From an uncultured Prevotellaceae bacterium (GTDB lineage Bacteria; Bacteroidota; Bacteroidia; Bacteroidales; Bacteroidaceae), in the NCBI GenBank assembly GCA_900318685.1, contig ONLL01000002.1, forward strand, positions 115,451 through 179,450: DNA of 64,000 nucleotides. Direction: 5' to 3'. The position numbers and the translations under genes were made by a program. Numbering within the stretch: the stretch's first letter is position 1; the number at the start of each line of letters is the position of its first letter. Shown here piece by piece: positions 24,249-32,273 of this stretch. Below the pieces are notes generated by a model that worked only from the letters and a program-made list of their open reading frames with translations, did no database searches and was not told the origin of the DNA.

Positions 24249-25933
24249 CCTGTAATGATTTCATCGACGTCGATCCGCAGGGTGTCATCAGCGAAGACCT
24301 CGCCATGAGCCAGCCCGACGAAATGGTCACCTCGGCTTATGCCAAGCTGGGCGACGACTGGTACACCTATCCGTTCAACCTCTGGCCCTACGGCGACGTG
24401 TCAAGCGACGATGCCATGAAGGGCGGCTCGGGTACTACCGACACCAACTATCACCCCGTGGAAGTATGGTCGACGCTGACGGCTTCAACCCCCGACCACA
24501 TGGACGAGCAGTGGTATCACTTCTACTGCAGCATCTCACGCTGCAACCGTGCGCTGGTCTCGCTGGCCGAGTATGGCAAGGACAAGCTGGGCGAAGAGAA
24601 GACCAGAATACGCGAGGGCGAGGTGCGCTTCCTCCGCGCTCACTTCTATTTCAAGCTGGTGCAGATGTGGTATCAGGTGCCCTGGGTCGACGAGGAAGTG
24701 TATAAGAACCACACCGAGGAGCAGACTCCCAACAACCAGTTCACTCATGAGGAGCTGATGGACAAGATCGTGGCCGACTTCAAGTTTGCCTACGACGTGC
24801 TGCCCGTACAGCAGAGCGAGGGCGGTCGTGCCAACAAGATTGCCGCTGCTGCCTATCTGGCCAAGTGCTATCTGACCATGGCCTGGGGCGACGGCTACGA
24901 GGCCACCACCGGCGTGGGTCACATCAACCAGGACTACATGAAGGAAGTCGTGAAATACACCAACGACGTGAAGAACTCGCAGTATGGCTACCTGGAGGAC
25001 TATGGCGACATCTTCCTGCCTGAGTACAAGAACTCGAAGGAGAGCGTCTTCGCCGTGCAGCACTCTGACTATCAGGACGACAACACCCTCTATGGCCGCG
25101 CCAACTGGAGCAACATGCTCAACGGATGCTGGCAGATGTGGTCGTGCGGATGGGACTTCCACAAGCCCACGCAGAACCTGGTCAACGCCTTCAAGACCAA
25201 GGACGGACTGCCCATGTTCAACGATTATAACAACGTGATTGCCTATCCCATCAACGGAGTGCCCACAGCACAGAAATGGGATCCGCGCCTCTTCCACACC
25301 GTGGGCATGCCTACCTTCCCCTACAAGTACGAGGCTCAGTACACGATGACCAAGGACAATAGCCGCACTCCCAACACCTACGGCTACTATGCTTCGCTGA
25401 AGGAGGTGCCGCAGCGCTCGAAGGGCGAGACCTTCGACAACCCCTGGCAGGCTTTCGCCATGAACGACTACGTGCTGCGCTATACCGACGTGATGCTGAT
25501 GCGTGCCGAGGCCCTCATCGAGACCGGACAGCTGGAGGAAGCCCGCACCATCATCAACGACATCCGCCAGCGTGCCAAGAACTCGGTGGCCAAGCACATC
25601 GCCTACGCTGCCGACCAGTGTGAGATCGCACTCTATCCCGCTTCCTACTTCTCGAGCAAGGAGCAGGCCCGCCAGTGCCTGCAGTGGGAGCGCCGTCTGG
25701 AGCTCGCCATGGAGAACGGCCGCTACTTCGACCTGCGCCGCTGGGGTATCGCCTCACAGACGCTGAACAAGTTCTTCGAGAAGGAGAAGGACGTCGTCTA
25801 CGACGGACAGACCTACGCTCAGTACTATAAGGACGCACACTATACGCCCGGTAAGAACGAGTACTTCCCCCTGCCTTATATCCAGCTCTACTACGTGCCC
25901 GGACTGTACACTCAGAACAAGGGATACAATTAA
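24137..25933 (+). CDS. SusD/RagB-family surface glycan-binding lipoprotein (set 3)
   Basis: 598 residues. A long positively charged n-region (NRKEDRRVRRIAQ) precedes a hydrophobic stretch (LLGAAFFTLHSSLFTSCND) with the lipobox Cys. The SusD fold is shown by helical repeats ('GEVRFLRAHFYFKLVQMW') and 'RRLELAMENGRYFDLRRWG' near residue 530. The hydrophobic core is encoded by a tandem TTCACTC repeat that is the inverse of the spacer upstream. Partner of the SusC at 20942. The spacer to the next gene (79 bases) contains another inverted-repeat arm of a different sequence family. Confidence 0.95.
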   Translation: MIHRINITNRKEDRRVRRIAQMLLGAAFFTLHSSLFTSCNDFIDVDPQGVISEDLAMSQPDEMVTSAYAKLGDDWYTYPFNLWPYGDVSSDDAMKGGSGTTDTNYHPVEVWSTLTASTPDHMDEQWYHFYCSISRCNRALVSLAEYGKDKLGEEKTRIREGEVRFLRAHFYFKLVQMWYQVPWVDEEVYKNHTEEQTPNNQFTHEELMDKIVADFKFAYDVLPVQQSEGGRANKIAAAAYLAKCYLTMAWGDGYEATTGVGHINQDYMKEVVKYTNDVKNSQYGYLEDYGDIFLPEYKNSKESVFAVQHSDYQDDNTLYGRANWSNMLNGCWQMWSCGWDFHKPTQNLVNAFKTKDGLPMFNDYNNVIAYPINGVPTAQKWDPRLFHTVGMPTFPYKYEAQYTMTKDNSRTPNTYGYYASLKEVPQRSKGETFDNPWQAFAMNDYVLRYTDVMLMRAEALIETGQLEEARTIINDIRQRAKNSVAKHIAYAADQCEIALYPASYFSSKEQARQCLQWERRLELAMENGRYFDLRRWGIASQTLNKFFEKEKDVVYDGQTYAQYYKDAHYTPGKNEYFPLPYIQLYYVPGLYTQNKGYN

Positions 25934-25935
25934 AA

Positions 25936-26087
25936 AAGCCCCCTCCCTGTCCCTCCCCGAGGGGAGGGAATAGATAGAAAAGCAAATACAGAATATTAAT
26001 CAGATAATAATTATGAAAAGAAATATAATCAAATATGCAGTCTATTTGGTAACTGCTCTCCCCCTCGGGGGAGTCGGAGGGGGGCTT
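25936..26087 (+). repeat. G/C-rich inverted repeat joining the SusD-DUF4960 spacer to the DUF4960 signal-peptide DNA
   Basis: 25936-25968 (AAGCCCCCTCCCTG... to GAGGGGAGGG) is nearly the inverse of 26056-26087, which encodes LPLGGVGGGLL of the signal peptide, with one or two single-base slips. Each arm also contains its own small palindrome (CTCCCCGAGGGGAG; CTCCCCCTCGGGGGAG). The start codon at 26013 lies in the loop. The left arm starts two bases after the SusD stop codon. Confidence 0.65.
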
Positions 26088-27539
26088 CTCACCTCCTGTC
26101 AGGACAAGGACATCGACCGCGAGGCTATGCATCTGCAGGCTCCTGATGCCTCACAGATCACCGGCCAGTTGAACGGCGACGACTACACCTGGACGTGGCC
26201 TGCCCAGCAGGCTCAGATGCAGGTGGCTATCTACCGCAACGGTACGCTCTTCTCGAGCGAGACAGTGAGCGGCAACAGCTTCACCCAGAAGAATGTGCCC
26301 ACGAATGTTCCTTTCGAATATGTGTTCAAGCTCTCTGACGGTCAGAACCTCTCGACGGGTGTCATCAAGACCTACATGCGTGAGGGTGCCACCAGCATCA
26401 CCGGCGTGCAGATGAGCCAGGTGGAGAAGGCTGGCGGATACGACGCTCTCGTGGAGTGGAACAAGGCTGCCGACGCTTCGAGCATCAAGTTCACTGCCAC
26501 CAACGGCAAGCGCACCATCAGCGAGACCCTCGGCGGCTCGCAGACCAGCTACACCATCACCGACGTGCAGACAGGCGACACATGGAACGTAGTCCTCGTT
26601 GCCATCAACGACAAGGGTACTTCGCTGTCGACAGCATCCTCACTGCGCATTGGTAAGACAGCCATCGGATTCCTGAGCGTCTATGCTACACCTGAGCAGC
26701 TCGTGGCCGACGGCGACGACGATGAGGCTTCGGCATGGCTCTGGCTGCACGAGCAGTATCCCACGGCTCAGTTCGTGCCCTTCACCACGATCACTTCTGT
26801 CAGCGTGGTCGAGCCCTTCCGCGTGCTCTTCTGGATGCGCGACCTGGAGAACGTGAGCGAGAGCGACGTATGGAATATCCCCGCCGACGTGGAGGCTGCA
26901 ACTCCCTTCATCCGTGAGTGGTACAAGCAGGGCGGCAGCATGCTCCTCTGGAGCCATGCCACTGTCTACGCAGGTCATCTGGGCCGTATCAGCCTCGATG
27001 AGATGAAGAGCAACGACCACGCCTTCGGCTTCGGTGGCGGCGGTATCAACAACGACGTGTGGAAGATGGCTGTCGAGCTGAATCCCGACCATAAGTTCAA
27101 GAAGGACCACTCGTCGCATCCCATCTACAAGGGCCTCGAGGTGGAGACCACTCCCGACACGAAGCTCATCGCCTTCAAGGGCCCGGGTTGGACTGAGGAC
27201 CACAACTGTCTGTACTTCAACCTGCCCAGCCTCTGGACCGGCATCGGCAACCAGGAGGAGGCTTGCTACACTCAGTGCACGCAGACCTACGGCGTCTATC
27301 CGCTCGGCACATGGGACAGCCAGATCTGGTGGGTGAGCCAGATGAACGTTTGGGAAGCCCAGCAGGGCAACACCGAGTTCCAGGGCACCTTGCTCTGCAT
27401 CGGTAACGGCGGCTGCGAGTTCTCGATGAAGAACCCCGACGGCACTCCCGACAAGAGCGCACGCCCGAAGAACAATATCTATCAGGACAATGTGCTCCGC
27501 CTGGCCAAGAATTCTCTGGAGTACCTGAAGACAAGATAA
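26013..27539 (+). CDS. Surface lipoprotein with FN3-like domains and DUF4960-type domain, probable fructan binder
   Basis: 508 residues. Signal peptide ends 'LLTSCQDKD'. Residues ~30-220 form two Ig/FN3-like domains ('GDDYTWTWPAQQAQMQVAIYRNG', 'YDALVEWNKAADASSIKFTATNG'). Residues ~225-508 are a DUF4960-like domain ('FLSVYATPEQLVADGDDDEASAWLW', 'GGSMLLWSHATVYAGHLGRI', 'GFGGGGINNDVW'). The signal-peptide core LPLGGVGGGLL is glycine-rich and encoded by a G/C-rich interspersed repeat. It follows SusD and precedes the GH32 lipoprotein by 10 bases, the usual order of a fructan locus. Confidence 0.78.
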   Translation: MKRNIIKYAVYLVTALPLGGVGGGLLTSCQDKDIDREAMHLQAPDASQITGQLNGDDYTWTWPAQQAQMQVAIYRNGTLFSSETVSGNSFTQKNVPTNVPFEYVFKLSDGQNLSTGVIKTYMREGATSITGVQMSQVEKAGGYDALVEWNKAADASSIKFTATNGKRTISETLGGSQTSYTITDVQTGDTWNVVLVAINDKGTSLSTASSLRIGKTAIGFLSVYATPEQLVADGDDDEASAWLWLHEQYPTAQFVPFTTITSVSVVEPFRVLFWMRDLENVSESDVWNIPADVEAATPFIREWYKQGGSMLLWSHATVYAGHLGRISLDEMKSNDHAFGFGGGGINNDVWKMAVELNPDHKFKKDHSSHPIYKGLEVETTPDTKLIAFKGPGWTEDHNCLYFNLPSLWTGIGNQEEACYTQCTQTYGVYPLGTWDSQIWWVSQMNVWEAQQGNTEFQGTLLCIGNGGCEFSMKNPDGTPDKSARPKNNIYQDNVLRLAKNSLEYLKTR

Positions 27540-27549
27540 CTGGGACCTT

Positions 27550-29160
27550 ATGTACAGACCTTATTCTATATTTCGCCTGATTGCAGCCGTCGTCATGACG
27601 GCTGCAATAGCAGGCTGTGGCGGTGACGAGGATAAAGGCCAGGACTACAATCCCCTCATCGATGATCCTAAGGAAGAGCAGCCTCAGACTCCCGATAATC
27701 CTGTGACACAGTCGGGATATGACGAGCAGTATCGCCCCCAGATTCACTTCACTCCGGCCAAGAACTGGATGAACGACCCCAACGGTATGGTTTATCAGGA
27801 TGGCACCTACCACCTCTTCTACCAGTATAACCCGCAGGGCAATGACTGGGGCAACATGTCGTGGGGACACGCCACCTCCACCGACCTCATGCACTGGACA
27901 GAGCAGGCTGTGGCACTCACCCGCGATGCGCTGGGCGCTGTCTTCAGCGGCTCGTGCGTCATCGACAAGAACAATACCGCAGGGTTTGGCGCCAACGCTA
28001 TGGTGGCCCTTTACACTGCTGCCGGCGAGACAGGTGACGTGGCTGGCAAGCAGCAGCAGAGCATTGCATACTCGACTGACGGAGGCAAGAACTTCACACG
28101 CTTTGCCAACAATCCCGTCATCAAGAACGACGACGACAACCTGCGCGACCCGAAGGTGTTCTGGCACGAAGGCAGCAAGCAATGGATCATGGCACTGGCC
28201 AAGGGCTGGAAGATGGGCGTAGAGTTCTATGGCTCTGCCGACCTGAAGTCGTGGAAGCACCTGAGCACGTTCGTCGTGCCTCTGAAGGGCCGTCCCTCGC
28301 TGCAGTGGGAGTGCCCCGACCTGTTTGAGTTAGAAGTTAGGAGTGAGGAGTTAGGAGTGAACTCAAATCTCAATTCTCAAACCTCAAATCTCAATTCAAA
28401 GAAGTGGGTGCTCATTGTCAGCGTCAATCCTGGCGGCCCGCTCGTGGGATCAGGCACGATGTACTTCATTGGTCAGTTTGACGGCACTACTTTCACTGCC
28501 GACGAGGGCGACTATCCCCTCTGGCTCGACTATGGCATGGACAACTATGCCGGCGTCACCTGGAGCAATACCGGCGATCGCCACATCATGATCGGCTGGA
28601 TGAACAACTGGTCGTACAGTGGTGCTGTGCCTTGTTCACCCTGGCGCTCGGCCATGACCCTGCCTCGTGAGCTCTCGCTGACTGAGTACGAAGGCAAGCC
28701 CCTGCTCTGCAGCACCGTGGTTAAGGAGATTGACGGCATAGCCGGACAATGGCAGAATGCCGGCGCAACGTTCGATGCAGGCAAAGCCTACCAGCTGCGT
28801 CTCACCGTCGCGCTTGACCGCAGCACCACCGTCACATTGAGCAATGACCAGGGCGAGCAGTTCTCGTTCGACATCAGTGGTTCGGCCCGCACGCTGACTG
28901 CCCACCGCACAGGCACTTCGGGCAAGACCTCGTTCAACGGCACGTTCTCCATCCCTTCGATGAACGCCCCCCTCTGCGTGGAAGGCAACTCTGTGACGCT
29001 CGATGTCTTCGTCGACCAGTCGTCAGTGGAGATCTTTACCCGTCAAGGTACTCTGTCGATGACCAACCTGGTGTTCCCGTCCAGCATCTACAATCATCTG
29101 ACGGTGGCAGGTGCCGACTGCGAAGCTCAGTTCCGACAGCTCAACCGCATCTGGAAGTGA
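27550..29160 (+). CDS. GH32 lipoprotein, probable surface levanase/inulinase
   Basis: 536 residues with a lipoprotein signal peptide (AAVVMTAAIAGCGGDED). The GH32 propeller starts at ~residue 60 and a C-terminal beta-sandwich ends at 536. All catalytic motifs are canonical: WMNDPNG (Asp76 nucleophile), RDP (Arg199-Pro201), ECPD (Glu254 acid/base). The lipid anchor and location behind SusC/SusD/DUF4960 suggest a surface enzyme that makes importable fructo-oligosaccharides. Residues ~259-284 (EVRSEELGVNSNLNSQTSNL...) are a low-complexity insertion encoded by interspersed repeat DNA (28325-28402), placed directly behind the ECPD motif. The same insertion occurs in the next GH32 gene. Confidence 0.93.
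   Translation: MYRPYSIFRLIAAVVMTAAIAGCGGDEDKGQDYNPLIDDPKEEQPQTPDNPVTQSGYDEQYRPQIHFTPAKNWMNDPNGMVYQDGTYHLFYQYNPQGNDWGNMSWGHATSTDLMHWTEQAVALTRDALGAVFSGSCVIDKNNTAGFGANAMVALYTAAGETGDVAGKQQQSIAYSTDGGKNFTRFANNPVIKNDDDNLRDPKVFWHEGSKQWIMALAKGWKMGVEFYGSADLKSWKHLSTFVVPLKGRPSLQWECPDLFELEVRSEELGVNSNLNSQTSNLNSKKWVLIVSVNPGGPLVGSGTMYFIGQFDGTTFTADEGDYPLWLDYGMDNYAGVTWSNTGDRHIMIGWMNNWSYSGAVPCSPWRSAMTLPRELSLTEYEGKPLLCSTVVKEIDGIAGQWQNAGATFDAGKAYQLRLTVALDRSTTVTLSNDQGEQFSFDISGSARTLTAHRTGTSGKTSFNGTFSIPSMNAPLCVEGNSVTLDVFVDQSSVEIFTRQGTLSMTNLVFPSSIYNHLTVAGADCEAQFRQLNRIWK
28325..28402 (+). repeat. Interspersed repeat inserted in frame in a GH32 gene (copy A)
   Basis: About 78 bases made of GTTAGGAGTGAGGA units followed by CTCAAATCTCAA units. 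The same unit families occur as noncoding repeats at 53062-53092 (GAGATTTGAG) and, inverted, at 38918-38958 (CTCCTCACTC). Reading frame is kept and no stop codon is created. Confidence 0.7.
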
Positions 29161-29213
29161 TGTGCGCAGAATTGCTCATCTGATAACATAACAGTCGTGA
29201 CTGCAAGAAAAAT

Positions 29214-29258
29214 AAACGTTCATTGAAACCAAAAATGTTACAATGAACGTTTTTTTTT
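29214..29258 (+). terminator. Rho-independent terminator of the third SusC operon
   Basis: A perfect 12-bp stem, AAACGTTCATTG (29214-29225) with CAATGAACGTTT (29241-29252), is followed by an uninterrupted T-run to 29258. It separates the SusC operon from the GH32-permease-kinase operon. Confidence 0.85.
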
Positions 29259-29264
29259 AGTCAA

Positions 29265-29309
29265 TGTATCATTATTTATAGTATGTTACAGGGAAAAAGG
29301 CTAAATTTG
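29265..29309 (+). promoter_or_regulatory. Promoter and candidate operator of the GH32-permease-fructokinase operon
   Basis: TAAATTTG (29302-29309) fits the -7 consensus and is followed by CAGCAG as in the SusC promoters. TGTATCAT at 29265-29272 repeats the word of the SusC operators, 37 bases before the -7 element rather than 58. The 21-base difference is two helical turns. Confidence 0.55.
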
Positions 29310-29340
29310 CAGCAGATTTTCAATAACTAATTCAAAACAC

Positions 29341-31056
29341 ATGAAGAAACTATTAATGACAATGATGGCAGTGATGGCGCTGACGACCGTGCAGGCACAG
29401 GTCACACCGAATGTGCTGGGCGAGAAGCACGTCATGCTGCGCTTGGAACAGGGCAAGAAGTATATTCTGATGCCCGTGCAGGAAACTGAAGAGATTGCGG
29501 CAATTGCCGTGCTGGACGGGCGCAATGAGATGGTGCAGCGGCTGAATGTGAAGCTGGCCGTAGACCGTGTTGACTACTGGGTACCTTATGAACTGAAGGG
29601 CGCACGCCTGTTTGACATCGAGTTCCACGGCGACCGTCGGCAGAAGGGTGCCGTGGGCGAGTTCGTATGCTGGAAGGAGACTAAGTACTCCGACACATTC
29701 GACACGGCAAACCGCGAGCGTTTCCGTCCCATCTATCATCATACACCGCTCTATGGTTGGATGAACGATCCCAATGGTATGTTCTATAAAGATGGCGTGT
29801 GGCACCTCTATTATCAGTTTAACCCCTACGGCTCGCAATGGGAGAACATGACTTGGGGACACTCCACGTCGAAGGATCTCGTGCACTGGGAGGCACAGCC
29901 CATGGCCCTGGAGGCCGACTGGCTGGGCAGTATCTTCAGCGGCTCGTGCATCACCAACGGCTCTGACGTGGTGGCTTTCTACACCTCAGCCGGTATGAGC
30001 CAGACACAGTCGATGGCTGTCTCAAAGGACAACGGACGCACCTTTAAGAAATATGAGGGCAACCCCATCATCACGTCGGACAAGCCCGACTTCCGCGATC
30101 CCAACGTATTCTGGTATGAGCCCACAAAGCGCTGGGTGATGATCCTGGCAGTGGGTCAGGAGATGCAGCTCTACTCTTCCGCCGACCTGAAGGCATGGAA
30201 GTATGAGTCGTCGTTCGGACAGGAGTATGGCAATCACAGCGGCGTCTGGGAGTGCCCCGACCTGTTTGAGTTAGAAGTTAGGAGTGAGGAGGTAGGAGTG
30301 AACTCAAATCTCAAATCTCAAACCTCAAACCTCAAATCAAAGAAGTGGGTGCTCATCTGCAACATCAATCCTGGCGGTCCCTTCGGAGGTAGTGCCACGC
30401 AGTATTTCGTGGGCAGCTTCGACGGACATAAGTTCACTTGTGAGTCGATGCCGAAGGTGACCAAGTGGCTCGACTATGGTAAGGATCACTATGCCACGGT
30501 GTCGTTCTATAATGCTCCTGAGAACCGTCGTGTGGTGCTGGCATGGATGTCGAACTGGCAGTATGCCAACCAGGTGCCTACCAAGCAGTTCCGCTCGGCC
30601 AACTCCATTCCTCGCGACCTGGGCTTGTTCACTTGTGGAGAAGAGACCTATCTGAGCGCAGTTCCCTCGAAGGAGATGCTGGCCATGCGTGGTGCCAAGG
30701 TGAAGAAACCCACTGAGGCCTGCGAGATTGTGGTCGACCTGAACAACCAGGCAGAGATAGTGCTGTCGAACACGATGGGCGAGCAGGTGGTGATGACCTA
30801 CGATGCTGCAAAGCAGAAGTTCACCATGGACCGCACGAAGAGCGGCAATGTCAGTTTCAGCGAGTCGTTCCCCTGTGTGACCGAGGCTCCCACCTACGGG
30901 CAGGTCAAGCAGCTGCGTCTTTTCATCGACCGCTGCTCTATCGAGGCTTTCGATGCTGCCGGCAAGATGACGATGACCAACCTCGTGTTCCCCTCCGAGC
31001 CTTATAATAATATTAAGGTGAAGGGTGGCAAGGCAACGATCTATGAGATTAAATAA
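29341..31056 (+). CDS. Secreted GH32 exo-fructosidase-like enzyme with DUF4980-type N-terminal domain
   Basis: 571 residues with a signal peptide (MMAVMALTTVQAQ). No lipobox Cys, so the enzyme is probably periplasmic. Residues ~25-120 form a small beta domain of DUF4980 type found before Bacteroidota GH32 domains. Catalytic motifs: WMNDPNG (Asp143), FRDP (Arg252-Pro254), ECPD (Glu304). A C-terminal beta-sandwich follows. It heads an operon with a sugar permease and fructokinase, fitting an enzyme that releases fructose from imported oligosaccharides. Residues ~309-334 are the same repeat-encoded insertion as in the GH32 at 27550. Confidence 0.93.
   Translation: MKKLLMTMMAVMALTTVQAQVTPNVLGEKHVMLRLEQGKKYILMPVQETEEIAAIAVLDGRNEMVQRLNVKLAVDRVDYWVPYELKGARLFDIEFHGDRRQKGAVGEFVCWKETKYSDTFDTANRERFRPIYHHTPLYGWMNDPNGMFYKDGVWHLYYQFNPYGSQWENMTWGHSTSKDLVHWEAQPMALEADWLGSIFSGSCITNGSDVVAFYTSAGMSQTQSMAVSKDNGRTFKKYEGNPIITSDKPDFRDPNVFWYEPTKRWVMILAVGQEMQLYSSADLKAWKYESSFGQEYGNHSGVWECPDLFELEVRSEEVGVNSNLKSQTSNLKSKKWVLICNINPGGPFGGSATQYFVGSFDGHKFTCESMPKVTKWLDYGKDHYATVSFYNAPENRRVVLAWMSNWQYANQVPTKQFRSANSIPRDLGLFTCGEETYLSAVPSKEMLAMRGAKVKKPTEACEIVVDLNNQAEIVLSNTMGEQVVMTYDAAKQKFTMDRTKSGNVSFSESFPCVTEAPTYGQVKQLRLFIDRCSIEAFDAAGKMTMTNLVFPSEPYNNIKVKGGKATIYEIK
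30265..30342 (+). repeat. Interspersed repeat inserted in frame in a GH32 gene (copy B)
   Basis: Nearly identical to 28325-28402 and at the homologous place behind the ECPDLFEL codons. A few substitutions (for example GGAGGTAGGAG for GGAGTTAGGAG) show the copies have separated. Confidence 0.7.
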
Positions 31057-31087
31057 ATGCCGTGATAACGAAATAATGAAATAGAAA

Positions 31088-32251
31088 ATGAAACAGAACA
31101 AAAGTATAGTCATGATCCCCGTGATGCTCTGCTTCTTCTGCATGGGCTTCGTGGATCTGGTGGGCATCGCCTCCAACTACGTGAAAGAAGATTTGTCCCT
31201 GACCGACTCAGTGGCCAACGTGTTCCCCTCGCTGGTGTTCTTCTGGTTCCTCATCTTCAGCGTACCCACGGGCATGCTGATGAACAAGATCGGACGTAAG
31301 AAGACCGTGTTGCTCTCGCTCCTCGTCACGGTGGTGTCGCTGCTGCTGCCGCTGTTTGGTGAGAGCTTCGGCATCATGCTTGTGGCCTTCTCGCTGCTCG
31401 GCATCGGCAATGCGCTGATGCAGACGTCGCTCAACCCGCTGGTGTCGACCGTGATGGGTGGTGCCAACCTGGCATCGACACTGACCTTCGGACAGTTCAT
31501 CAAGGCCATCGCCTCGTTCTCGGCTCCTTATCTGGCCATGTGGGGTGCCACGATGGTCATCCCTGAGTTCGGACTCAACTGGCGCGTGCTCTTTGCCATC
31601 TTCTTCGTAGTAGGTGTGCTCTCCACGCTGCTCCTCTTTGTCACACCCATCGAGGAACCGCCCATCGAGGGCAAACCCTCCACCTTCGTCGAGTGCTTTA
31701 AGCTGCTGGGCACGCCCATCGTGCTGCTGTCGTTCCTGGGCATCATGTGCCATGTGGGTATCGACGTAGGTACCAACACCACTGCTCCGAAGATTCTCAT
31801 GGAGCGACTCGGCATGACCCTCAACGATGCCGCCTTCGCCACCTCGCTGTATTTCATCTTCCGTACCATCGGCTGTCTGACAGGATCGTTCTTCCTGCGT
31901 GTGCTGCCCACTCGCACGTTCTTCATCATCAGTGTGGTGCTGATGGCACTCTCGATGTGCGGCCTGTTCTTCGGCACTGAGAAGTGGATACTCTACACTG
32001 CCATCGCACTGGTGGGCTACGGCAACTCGAACGTGTTCTCCATGTGTTTCGCCACTGCCCTTGAGTCGATGCCCGAGAAGCAGAACGAGGTCAGCGGACT
32101 GATGATCATGGGCCTCTTCGGCGGCACCATCTTCCCACTGCTGATGGGTCTGATGAGCGATGCTATGGGCCAGGCCGGCGCCGTGCTGGTGATGGCTGTG
32201 GGGGTCGTCTATCTCTTCACTTATATCAAACAACTTTCTACCAAAAAGTAA
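31088..32251 (+). CDS. MFS sugar permease, probable fructose importer (FucP/GlcP-like)
   Basis: 387 residues, about 12 hydrophobic helices. Motifs of the sugar:H+ symporter group: 'MLMNKIGRKKTVLLS' after helix 2 (the G-x-x-x-D/N-R-x-G-R-K-type loop), 'GIGNALMQTSLNPLVSTVMGG' in helix 4 (typical of FucP/GluP permeases), and 'GYGNSNVFSMCFATALE'. It acts in the inner membrane, importing the monosaccharide released by periplasmic GH32 enzymes. The B. thetaiotaomicron fructan locus has an equivalent permease (BT1758). It lies 31 bases behind GH32 and 22 bases ahead of fructokinase, so fructose is the most likely substrate. Confidence 0.88.
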   Translation: MKQNKSIVMIPVMLCFFCMGFVDLVGIASNYVKEDLSLTDSVANVFPSLVFFWFLIFSVPTGMLMNKIGRKKTVLLSLLVTVVSLLLPLFGESFGIMLVAFSLLGIGNALMQTSLNPLVSTVMGGANLASTLTFGQFIKAIASFSAPYLAMWGATMVIPEFGLNWRVLFAIFFVVGVLSTLLLFVTPIEEPPIEGKPSTFVECFKLLGTPIVLLSFLGIMCHVGIDVGTNTTAPKILMERLGMTLNDAAFATSLYFIFRTIGCLTGSFFLRVLPTRTFFIISVVLMALSMCGLFFGTEKWILYTAIALVGYGNSNVFSMCFATALESMPEKQNEVSGLMIMGLFGGTIFPLLMGLMSDAMGQAGAVLVMAVGVVYLFTYIKQLSTKK

Positions 32252-32273
32252 ATCCTAAATCTGTAAATAGTAT

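Noticed and set aside
24536-25597. 353-codon minus-strand frame opposite SusD
   Set aside because: Antisense shadow: Leu/Val/His-rich sequence with no domain, no promoter or ribosome-binding site.
31208-32233. 341-codon minus-strand frame opposite the MFS permease
   Set aside because: His/Glu/Gln-rich sequence produced by reading hydrophobic-helix codons backwards; not a protein.
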